Source: an uncultured Bacteroidaceae bacterium
GTDB taxonomy: Bacteria > Bacteroidota > Bacteroidia > Bacteroidales > Bacteroidaceae
Direction of reading: 5' to 3'
NCBI GenBank assembly: GCA_904502185.1
Contig: CAJGDX010000078.1
Coordinates: 1-10,439, forward strand
DNA: 10,439 bases
Below, piece after piece: positions 1-7,700 of the stretch (positions are counted from its first letter, which is position 1; every line of letters starts with the position of its first letter). The notes below the pieces were generated by a model. It was not told the origin of the DNA. It ran no database searches and was given only the letters and a program-made list of their open reading frames with translations. The translations under genes and the position numbers were made by a program.

Positions 1-1
1 C

Positions 2-472
2 GTAGTAGGAAAATACGACCTTGAATACCGTCTGCCACACGTACCCTCAGGAACATACGAGCTACGCATGGGATACACCGCAACAAGCATCCGCGCCATC
101 ACACAGTTCTACGTTGACGGCAAGGTAACAGGTATTCCCGTAGACCTTAAGATTACCGCCGATGACCCCCGTATAGGTTGGATTAAAGATTCTGAAACCG
201 AGGATGATGGTGTGGAGAACGACAAGACAATGCGTAACCACGGATATATGAAGGCCCCTGCATCATACTATCGCCAATCAAGTGATGGTATTGCACGCGA
301 CCAGTTAGGTGCTATACGTATTATTATCACTCAGAAATATTTCGATGATAACGACCACTGGATACGTATGAAGAAGGTGGACGAACTTGACGACCGTGAG
401 TTCAACCACGACTACTTCGAACTTGTACCCAAAGGTGTAGTAACAAGCCACATACCTGAGGACAGATACTAA
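2..472 (+). CDS. Fasciclin-type surface lipoprotein, C-terminal fragment (5' end outside window)
   Basis: This is the last 156 codons of a gene whose start lies left of the window; the frame is open from base 2 to the TAA at 470-472. An ATG at 68 is inside the frame and is not the likely start, because the residues before it (VVGKYD, YRLPHVP, GTYELR) match the complete paralogue that begins at 587. By eye about 100 of 156 residues are identical to that protein's C-terminus. Shared blocks are DGKVTGIP, GVENDK, the FDDNDHWIRMKKVDE stretch and the ending TSHIPEDRY. The fragment looks like a beta-rich domain with no membrane segment. By analogy with its neighbour, the full protein is probably an outer-membrane-anchored lipoprotein with fasciclin domains. 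Fragment and neighbour are tandem copies separated by 114 bp. The function is not established; a glycan- or host-binding accessory role is inference. Confidence 0.85.
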   Translation, partial: VVGKYDLEYRLPHVPSGTYELRMGYTATSIRAITQFYVDGKVTGIPVDLKITADDPRIGWIKDSETEDDGVENDKTMRNHGYMKAPASYYRQSSDGIARDQLGAIRIIITQKYFDDNDHWIRMKKVDELDDREFNHDYFELVPKGVVTSHIPEDRY

Positions 473-488
473 CAGTATTACATTTAGA

Positions 489-554
489 ATATTTAGAATA
501 AAAAAAGATTGCAGTTGAAAATTTTCAACTGCAATCTTTTTTTATTCTAAATAT
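489..554. terminator. Perfect 66-bp palindrome between paralogous genes, probable bidirectional terminator
   Basis: Bases 489-521 and 522-554 are exact reverse complements: 33 bp per arm with no spacer, centred between 521 and 522. The core arm is GATTGCAGTTGAAAA (507-521), flanked by seven A on the left and seven T on the right, as in an intrinsic terminator that works on both strands. The palindrome continues 11 bp beyond the A/T tracts (arm ATATTTAGAAT), more than a terminator needs. The left side also carries a tandem direct repeat of the 9-mer ATTTAGAAT at 482-490 and 491-499, with its complement at 544-552. It begins 17 bases after the upstream stop codon. Confidence 0.75.
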
Positions 555-561
555 CATGCAG

Positions 562-569
562 TATATTTG
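562..569 (+). promoter_or_regulatory. Candidate Bacteroidales -7 promoter element (TATATTTG)
   Basis: TATATTTG fits the Bacteroidales -7 consensus TAnnTTTG and sits 8 bases after the palindrome, 17 bases before the ATG at 587. No TTTG is seen at the usual -33 distance, and the region is AT-rich enough for chance matches. If real, it would let the second lipoprotein gene be transcribed independently of the first, downstream of a terminator, with a leader of only about a dozen bases. Confidence 0.4.
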
Positions 570-586
570 AAAAAAAAATTAAAGCC

Positions 587-2623
587 ATGGCATACATCAA
601 AAGAATACTAAGCGCATTCATAGCGGCACTGATATTGGGAACAGGATTAATATCCTGCAGCGAAGATATTGACCAGTCGAACAGATACACATTCACAGGA
701 GAGACAATTGCGGACTTCATCCTTAACAGAGAGGACAGATTCAGCCACATGATTAAAATCCTGAATCAGGCTAAAATGTTCGGACTGCTATCGACATACG
801 GAAGATACACATTCTTCCTGCCCGAAAACCAGGGAATCGAAAACTACCTGCAACAGCAGTATGAAATTTACGAATCGACAAAGAACGAACCATCACCAAC
901 ATGGACAGGTATTACATCACCATATTTGGATGAACTGTCCGATTCAATGGCAATAGTCATTGCAAAGACACACATCATACCATTTAAGTATGAAATGGCC
1001 GAAATGAGCGAAGGAGTGCTTGACACACGAAACTATAACGACAGATACCTTAGTGTGAACTTCACAACTGTTGACGAGAAGTTCAGAATTGTCATAAACA
1101 ATCAAGCCGGAATAATTGAGGGTGACAATCTGGTGGAAAATGGTGTTGTGCACGTCACCGATGAAGCTGTGGCACCATCATCGAACACACTGCCCAAACT
1201 GATTGCAGACCAATTATACTTCAGCCTCTTCTCGGCAGCACTGCTCGAAACTGGATTCGACACCAAACTTCAAGACTATAAGACACTGCTCAATGGCGAG
1301 GAGTACACACTGGGAAACGTACCGGCCAACTGTTTTCAATGTGGAGCAAATATGGCACGTTACCCCCACACATATTACACAAAATTCACCGGATTCATCG
1401 AGACAGATGATGTATTTGCAAAAGAAGGAATATATACACTTGACGACTTGAAGGAATTTGCAGAAAAGTGGTACGGCACAGAGGATAGAAATGACCCGCA
1501 AAGCCCCAAGAATGCACTCTACAAATTCGTTGCATACCACTTCCTCGACAGGGAACTCAATTATAACATGATTATTCATTATGGCATCGATCATGCAAGT
1601 TATAAAAGCGAAAGCACCAACGGAATGGTACAAGGAATAGACCGTGTGGACTATTATGAAACGATGTTGGGAAAACTGATGAAGGTGTGCAAGCCACTCA
1701 GCAGCGAAGATTCATACGAAGCACAGAACATTTATCTGAACTATTCGCACCGCTCGACAAAGCAGCATGCAATGAACAAACACTTGAAGGTGAAAGTAAT
1801 AGACTTGACTACATTTACTCAAACAGATGAAAAATATGCAGACTTCACACAAATAGCATTGAACGGTATCATTCATCCAATTGACAAAATTCTTATTTAT
1901 AATGAGGATGAAATGAAAGGAAATGTACTGAATGAACGTATGCGATTCGATATTGCCTCATTGCTGCCCGAACTAACCAACAATGGAATACGTTTCAGCC
2001 GCTGGCAACAGACAGGAGGAAAATGTATTCATGGCGACTTCAATATTCCCGACGGATATTGCAAGAACATAAAATTTTATGAACCTACAACCGAATGGCA
2101 CTATTTCCCGCCATATTCATGGGGATGCAATTATTTTGGTGACGAAATTATTGTTGTAGGACAATATGACTATGCCTACCGTCTGCCGCACGTACCAGCA
2201 GGAACATACGAACTGCGCTTGGGTTACACTGCATATTGGAAACGAAGCATTACCCAATTTTACATAGACGGTAAAGTGACAGGAATTCCCATTGACCTGC
2301 GTACACAACTTGATGAAATGGGATTATACGAAGCAGATGAAGATACCAATGACAATGGAGTAGAGAATGATAAAGCATTGAGAAACCGCGGATATTTAAA
2401 AGGACCTAGTTCATACTATCAACAGAATGGCAATGCCATATTGGCACGAAATAATCCCGATGCTATACGCTGGGTTATCACCCAGATGCATTTCGATGAC
2501 AACGACCATTGGATACGTATGAAAAAAGTAGATGAACCACTGGAACGTGAATTCAATCAGGATTATTTTGAATTTGTACCCAAAAGTATCTTAACCAGCC
2601 ATATACCCGAGGATAGATACTAA
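587..2623 (+). CDS. Fasciclin-domain surface lipoprotein
   Basis: A 678-residue lipoprotein. Residues 1-23 form a lipoprotein signal peptide with lipobox LISC; Cys24 is the lipidation site. The acidic SEDID after it resembles the Bacteroidetes lipoprotein export signal, suggesting display on the outside of the outer membrane. Residues about 39-196 look like a fasciclin (FAS1) domain: ETIADFIL, a YTFFLPENQG strand, the AKTHIIP segment and the closing NGVVHVTDEAV. A second, longer FAS1-like region spans about 203-440 and ends in NGIIHPIDKILIY. Residues about 450-678 form a beta-rich C-terminal domain (RFSRWQQTGG, YRLPHVPAGTYELR, DDNDHWIRMKKVDE) shared with the truncated gene upstream. The ATG at 587 is chosen because it gives an intact signal peptide directly; there is no Shine-Dalgarno, as is normal for this phylum. 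In Bacteroidales such proteins often accompany SusC/SusD-like genes, but none is visible here. FAS1 domains mediate adhesion in other systems; the ligand is unknown. Confidence 0.88.
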   Translation: MAYIKRILSAFIAALILGTGLISCSEDIDQSNRYTFTGETIADFILNREDRFSHMIKILNQAKMFGLLSTYGRYTFFLPENQGIENYLQQQYEIYESTKNEPSPTWTGITSPYLDELSDSMAIVIAKTHIIPFKYEMAEMSEGVLDTRNYNDRYLSVNFTTVDEKFRIVINNQAGIIEGDNLVENGVVHVTDEAVAPSSNTLPKLIADQLYFSLFSAALLETGFDTKLQDYKTLLNGEEYTLGNVPANCFQCGANMARYPHTYYTKFTGFIETDDVFAKEGIYTLDDLKEFAEKWYGTEDRNDPQSPKNALYKFVAYHFLDRELNYNMIIHYGIDHASYKSESTNGMVQGIDRVDYYETMLGKLMKVCKPLSSEDSYEAQNIYLNYSHRSTKQHAMNKHLKVKVIDLTTFTQTDEKYADFTQIALNGIIHPIDKILIYNEDEMKGNVLNERMRFDIASLLPELTNNGIRFSRWQQTGGKCIHGDFNIPDGYCKNIKFYEPTTEWHYFPPYSWGCNYFGDEIIVVGQYDYAYRLPHVPAGTYELRLGYTAYWKRSITQFYIDGKVTGIPIDLRTQLDEMGLYEADEDTNDNGVENDKALRNRGYLKGPSSYYQQNGNAILARNNPDAIRWVITQMHFDDNDHWIRMKKVDEPLEREFNQDYFEFVPKSILTSHIPEDRY

Positions 2624-2636
2624 TAAAATATTGATA

Positions 2637-2678
2637 AAAAAAACTGTTCTATAACTGCGGCTATAGAACAGTTTTTTT
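2637..2678 (+). terminator. Intrinsic terminator after the fasciclin lipoprotein gene
   Basis: Starting 14 bases after the stop codon, the arm CTGTTCTATA (2644-2653) pairs exactly with TATAGAACAG (2662-2671) across an 8-base loop (2654-2661). A-tract 2637-2643 and T-tract 2672-2678 extend the stem to 17 bp and supply the U-run. It closes the left gene block, so the genes to the right need their own promoter. Confidence 0.85.
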
Positions 2679-2812
2679 ATTTTTGTAAGCAGTCGGGTGG
2701 AGTAACTACACAAAAAACCACTGCAACTTTAAAAAAGTATGTGACACACTTTCAGCATACATTATTTTTATAGACAGGATTGTGATAGAGTATTAAATGT
2801 TATGCACAAAAA

Positions 2813-2990
2813 CTGTTGAAAAGTGCTTGAAAACCCAAAAATCCCCCTTAATAACCAACTGATAACTTTCAGAAAAAAAATATCAATTCAACTTTGAAAA
2901 TCAGAAACAGAATATATACAAACACAAAAAGCCAAAATGCAAATTGATAACCACTTTTTTTACAATGATTTTTCAAACGTTTTTCAACAG
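2813..2990. repeat. Long-range 21-bp inverted repeat enclosing 136 bp
   Basis: The left arm is 2813-2833 and the right arm 2970-2990. Of 21 opposed positions, 18 are Watson-Crick pairs. Two are G-T, which would be G-U wobbles in RNA (2823/2980 and 2824/2979), and one is a C-A mismatch (2826/2977). The outer ten bases, CTGTTGAAAA against TTTTCAACAG, are exact. Each arm is itself two spaced copies of TTGAAAA, so paired protein sites are as plausible as an RNA stem. No function is assigned. Confidence 0.6.
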
Positions 2991-3306
2991 AAATTCACAC
3001 CGGAAAAATCGACAATTTATGAAGAGAGTATTTTATAAACAATTGGTTAATAAAATTAGAATAGATTGATAATCACAGAAATAAATACTTAATATCGTGT
3101 TGATAAGGAAAGAGAGAATATGGATAAACTAATTTCAAATATTTTGACGAAAAAGTTATCACAAAAATCAACAGGTATTATTATTGTTTTTTCCTTTTTA
3201 TATTTTTAAAAAAGAAGAGAATAATATAAAATGAAGTTGAAAATCCCAAAATCATCAATCTCTGAAAATTATAAAATAAATGTATATAAACTAAATGATG
3301 CTAATC

Positions 3307-3338
3307 TCATCTGCTTTTAACTAAAAAAAAGCAGATGA
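3307..3338. promoter_or_regulatory. 12-bp inverted repeat upstream of the operon promoter (possible operator or hairpin)
   Basis: TCATCTGCTTTT (3307-3318) and AAAAGCAGATGA (3327-3338) are perfect reverse complements separated by 8 bases. The repeat ends 14 bases before the first TAnnTTTG element, a position where a regulator could touch the -33 region. It could equally be a weak terminator-like hairpin; no T-run follows on the + strand. Confidence 0.45.
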
Positions 3339-3352
3339 TTATAAAATAATAT

Positions 3353-3368
3353 TATCTTTGTACCTTTG
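3353..3368 (+). promoter_or_regulatory. Tandem Bacteroidales -7 elements, probable operon promoter
   Basis: TATCTTTG (3353-3360) is followed immediately by TACCTTTG (3361-3368); both match TAnnTTTG exactly. They lie 34 and 26 bases before the ATG at 3395, giving a short AT-rich leader. No clear TTTG stands at the -33 distance of either copy. The terminator at 2637-2678 and the absence of a promoter match or terminator in the later gene junctions make this the likely promoter for the DUF3472 gene and both M60 genes. Confidence 0.6.
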
Positions 3369-3394
3369 AAATATAATAACTTAGAATAACGTAT

Positions 3395-4738
3395 ATGAAT
3401 TTTAAATCTATCCTCGGATTCACATTTGCGTCGTTACTTTTTGCAAACACGGCAGCAGCTAAGTGTGATACTATTCCTTTGAAAGGAAACGGTTACATCA
3501 CCTCTCCAGATGCAGAAACCACTCTGCTATCGTACAATAAGACGAAACGTCCGCCTTTGGCGCGTGGAGCAGAGAATAAGTGCCCTGTTGCATACATCGA
3601 CGAAGGCAACGGCGGCATTTCGGACTGGTACAACAAGGATTGTATCATCAGTACCTATTTTCGTGTCGAGAAGAGCGGACAGATGAATCTGAAAATGATT
3701 GCAAAGGGACACTCTACCATAACAGTTACCTGTCTTGGAAAAAAGAAAAAGATAAAACTCGACTCTGACGAGGCACGCGTATATAACATAGGAAAATACA
3801 ATATAAAGAATCCCGGACATGTGAAGGTGGATATTCAGGGACGCAAGGCTGATGTTTCGGGAAGTTTTGGCAATGTGCTTGACCTTATAGTAGAGGGCGA
3901 TCTTGGTGAACTTGCCTACATCCGCAAGGACTTTCATCCCCATTTCGGACGTCGAGGCCCATCGGTACACCTCAATTACCAGTTGCCTAAAGATAAGACC
4001 TTCGAATGGTTCTACAACGAGGTGACAGTACCTGCCGACTACGACCGTGTAAACAGCTATTATATGGCTTGCGGATTCGGCGAGGGATATTTCGGATTCC
4101 AGAATAACAATCCCGCACGTCGCAAGGTGCTTTTCTCTGTGTGGAGTCCTTATGTAACAGATAATGCCAACGAAATCCCCGATTCACTGCGCATAAAACT
4201 CCTTAAAAAAGGTGAGACTGTCAAAGTGAACGATTTTGGCGGTGAAGGTTCAGGCGGACAGAGTTTCATGCCTTACGACTGGGTTCCCGGAAATACCTAC
4301 AAATTCCTTATGCGCGTTCGTCCTGATGGAAAGGGAAATACTGTATACACAGCATATTTCTGCGATGCAGCAGATGGAAAATGGCGTCTGATGGCCTCTT
4401 TCCAGCGTCCAAAGACAGATACATGGTACAGAAATGCTCACTCTTTCCTCGAAAATTTCGATCCTAAAATGGGTTACAAGACACGCCGTGCATACTACAA
4501 CAATCAGTGGGCATGCACTGTCGACGGTGAATGGATACCCGTCACAGAGGCTGTATTCACACATTGCGACACAGGTAGAACAGGCAAGCGTCTTGACTAC
4601 ACAGGCGGTGCCGACGAGAAGGGATTCTATCTGATGATGGGTGGTTTCTTCGACAACTACACCAAGGGATACAGCCGTTTCAAACGCACAAACGGGGTAG
4701 GACAAAAACCTGTCATCGACTTCAAATCCCTCGAATAA
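3395..4738 (+). CDS. Secreted DUF5077/DUF3472 domain protein
   Basis: A 447-residue exported protein of unknown biochemical role. Residues 1-22 are a type I signal peptide ending in TAAA, with no lipobox. Residues about 25-170 match the DUF5077 pattern: an IPLKGNGYITSP start, the ISDWYNKDCIISTYFRV block and a GxxxVDIQG strand. Residues about 195-420 show DUF3472 hallmarks in order: FEWFYNEVTVP, GYFGFQNN, KVLFSVWSPY, GEGSGGQSF, YDWVPGNTYKFL, TAYFCDAADGKWRLMASF, NAHSFLENF and FYLMMGGFF. The length is typical of the two-domain architecture. The ATG chosen gives the signal peptide and lies directly downstream of the tandem promoter elements. The gene precedes the M60 peptidase by 59 bp with no T-tailed terminator, only a weak AATGAT/ATCATT repeat at 4742-4759, so the two are probably cotranscribed. 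Beta-sandwich folds of this kind suggest carbohydrate or glycoprotein binding, but that is inference. Confidence 0.88.
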   Translation: MNFKSILGFTFASLLFANTAAAKCDTIPLKGNGYITSPDAETTLLSYNKTKRPPLARGAENKCPVAYIDEGNGGISDWYNKDCIISTYFRVEKSGQMNLKMIAKGHSTITVTCLGKKKKIKLDSDEARVYNIGKYNIKNPGHVKVDIQGRKADVSGSFGNVLDLIVEGDLGELAYIRKDFHPHFGRRGPSVHLNYQLPKDKTFEWFYNEVTVPADYDRVNSYYMACGFGEGYFGFQNNNPARRKVLFSVWSPYVTDNANEIPDSLRIKLLKKGETVKVNDFGGEGSGGQSFMPYDWVPGNTYKFLMRVRPDGKGNTVYTAYFCDAADGKWRLMASFQRPKTDTWYRNAHSFLENFDPKMGYKTRRAYYNNQWACTVDGEWIPVTEAVFTHCDTGRTGKRLDYTGGADEKGFYLMMGGFFDNYTKGYSRFKRTNGVGQKPVIDFKSLE

Positions 4739-4797
4739 TATAATGATTTAACTATCATTGAATATTAATACTATCTAACCATTTAAATATTAACGCC

Positions 4798-7700
4798 ATG
4801 AAACGTTTATTTTACACGACTATAATCATGTTTGCTGCGCTTCTGTCGATGCAGGCACAGGTTATACCAGAGGAAAATGGTGTTTACAGGTTGGTAAATG
4901 CCGGTAGAACAAATGCTGTAATGACGGAGGATATTACTGCACACAATATTTATTGTACCGACAAGGGTGCCGATGACTTTTATAACCAATTGTGGCAGTT
5001 CAAGAAGAGTGGCGACGGTTGGAATATACAGAATGTATATACCGGATACTATGTGCAGAACCAGTCTACAGTCTATGCACTCTTCACCACAGCCACCACA
5101 GCTAAGTTGCTTTATGTATCGGAGAACAGTAAGGCTGCCGGAAAATACAACATTGTTAACACCAAAGGCGGCAATTTCGGATTGCATTGCGACGCTGCCT
5201 ACGACGTTGTACCTTGGTATTCAGGCACCGAGGCTACACCCGGCGGCTCTGAATGGATATTTGAAAAGGTGGAATTATCCGAAGAGAAGATTGCCGAGAT
5301 ACGCGCAAAATACAACGAATTCAACGAAGTTATTCTTAACAAAGACAAAGTGATAGCGGAGTACACTAAGTTCTTTACCGATGATCTCTGTACAACCCTG
5401 AAGAGTGAGTACAGCAGTATGAGCGATGCTGAACTTGAGGCAGCCATGAGCACATGTGGCAGCACTCTTGTTGCAGCAGCGAAAAAAATAAAGAATGACT
5501 CATGGGGTAATCGTGAGAAAGAGTTCCGCATCCACTCATACGAGCCTTACAGCAACCCCGATTATTGGGCAACAAAGATAAATATCCGAAAATACTCGTG
5601 GTTGAACAACCCCACAGGTATATATGCCAACACCGGTGATGTTATATATGTATTTGTAGGTGCAGATATTGCAGAAGGTGCCACATTGCAAATTGATGCT
5701 ATCACCAACAACTCACCTTCGGGCACACGCATAGCGCTTAAGAAGGGTATGAATATAATTCCTGTGTCACGCGATGCACAGAGCCTTTTCATTCTTTATA
5801 CAGCCGACACAAGCGGCGATAAACAGCTCTCCGATTTTGAATCGCTTCCCATTCGCATCGAAGGAGGAGTAGTTAATGGATATTGGGATAAAAGCCGTCA
5901 TACCGACGAGGATTGGGTGGACATCACACGCAACCTTGCCACTCACCGTTTCATGGTTGTAAAAGGTGAACATCACATCTTTTTCATGAGTCGCGAATAT
6001 ATGATTGCCGACAACTGCTGCAAGAATACCATTACCGACGCAATAGGGTGGTGGGACAACATGACCATGTGGCAGCAGGAATTGTTAGGCATCGATGAGT
6101 ACAAGCCAGGCCGTTTCAACAACAAGATGTGTGCAATATCACTCTCCAGCGGTTACCAGTCGGCAACCGACTACCGTACACAGTATGCCGAAACATATAT
6201 CACCAATCTGCTTCCTTACAGCCGCATGATGTCAAACGGTGACAATGCATGGGGTCCTGCACACGAGAATGGTCACGTACACCAGTATGGAATAAACATG
6301 ATTGCATGCTCAGAGGTCAGCAACAACCTCTTCTCGAACCTCACCCTCTACAAGCTTGGAAAATATATGTCCCGTGGCGGTAAAATATCGGAAATTGTCG
6401 ATGCATACGAGAAAAACATAGCATGGCCTTCGCGCGACATCAACTTCACACTGCGCATGTACTGGCAACTTTATCTCTATTATCATGTAGCAGGCAACAA
6501 TCCCGAATTCTATCCCACACTCTTCAGAATCCTTCGTGAAGAGCCTCTGAAAAAGACATCAGGCACCAGCCTGAACTATGGACGTTACGACCTTCTCCAC
6601 TTTGTAGAGAAGTGTTGTGAGGCATCGGGCGAGGATATGACAGACTTCTTCGAGGCGTGGGGATTCTTCGTGCCTATGAGCAGAGCCGAATTTGGCGATT
6701 ATGGTACCTATCTGCTTACATCTACACAGAGCATGATAGACACCACCAAGGCTCGAATTTCGCGCTATCCCAAGAAAGCAGGAGCTATACAGTTCATTGA
6801 GGACCGAGTGCTTGCCGAGCCTCGTACCGACGGTGTTTCGGGCAACAAGTTGAACAATGGTGTTGCAGTGGGCCAAGCAGGTAAAGTGGGACACTACACA
6901 GCCTTTGTTCCCGACTCTATGAATGTGACTGCATCGGGTTATGTATACTCAAAAGCCGGTAAGAGCATCTCAATATCAAAGGGTACAGGTGCAGTAGGCT
7001 TCAAGGTTTACGACAGCAGCAACAAACTGCTTACCTTCTCCAATGAATATACCATAGAACTCTCCGACGATGCTGCTGTAAAAGAGATTATTATCAAAGC
7101 CGTATCGCCCAACGGCACCGAGAGTGTAGTAAATTCAAAAAGCAATGGCAGCGAGGCTGACCAGCTCGAAGCACTTAACGATGCACTTTCATCGGCACAG
7201 AAAATCCTTAAACTCAAGGATGAAGGCAACAGATATGTAGGTTACTACTACGAGCGTGTACTGCTTAATCTGATAGCCTTGACAGACAATGCCCGTGCAG
7301 CCATACAGAATAAAGACCAGAGTGTACATACATACGGCGAGTGGTCGGTACTCATCGACAATGAGATAAACTCTATTCTCTCAAATGACAATGCCAAGGT
7401 GAAACTGCACTCAGGAAACTCTTACCGTCTCGAGAATATACTTTATCCCGGTTATTCGATGTATTACTCTTCGGAGACAGTCATCTGCAAAAGCGGAACA
7501 TCGTCACCCAAAATGCGCTCGTTTACATTCACTTCCACAGGCAAGAGCAACGAATATTATATCTCAAGCAACGGAAAATATATCAGCAATGTGTCAACAA
7601 GTGCTCTCACAAAAGCTGCTGCAAACTCAAAGTCAGGTGCAGTTAAATTCACTGTTGGCGAGGCAGGTGACGGAATCTACTATCTCTGCCAGACAGGTGA

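Larger units (their letters stand above)
2679..3394. other. Long AT-rich intergenic region with repeated short motifs, no convincing gene
   Basis: About 715 bp with no open frame that looks coding on either strand; the composition is much more AT-rich than the flanking genes. The word TTGAAAA or its complement recurs at about 2817, 2828, 2894, 2970, 2981 and 3237. TGATAA recurs at about 2860, 2945, 3067 and 3101. Three 9-mers are each one mismatch from the DnaA box TTATCCACA: TTATGCACA at 2800-2808 (+), TTATCAACA at 3098-3106 (-) and TTATCCATA at 3119-3127 (-). A 21-bp inverted repeat and a 12-bp hairpin are listed separately. It could be an extended regulatory region, a small-RNA locus or a DnaA-binding region; the sequence alone does not decide. 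Confidence 0.6.

Noticed and set aside
68..472. A complete 134-residue gene starting at the ATG at 68
   Set aside because: The frame is open back to base 2, and the residues upstream of the ATG align with the paralogue at 587-2623, so it is the 3' end of a longer gene.
1214..1633. 139-codon minus-strand frame with hydrophobic stretches
   Set aside because: It is antisense to the fasciclin lipoprotein gene, has no promoter or neighbour logic, and its cysteine-rich, low-complexity composition is typical of antisense reading.
2679..3394. tRNA, CRISPR array or insertion-sequence remnant in the long gap
   Set aside because: There is no cloverleaf with a CCA-type acceptor stem, no regularly spaced direct repeats, and no transposase-like frame or matching terminal repeats with target duplications.
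4250..4705. 151-codon minus-strand frame
   Set aside because: It overlaps the conserved DUF3472 domain on the other strand and has no recognisable features.
4742..4759. Small inverted repeat AATGAT/ATCATT after the DUF3472 stop, as a possible terminator
   Set aside because: The 6-bp AT-only stem has no T-run after it and is too weak to terminate; it does not argue against cotranscription with the M60 gene.
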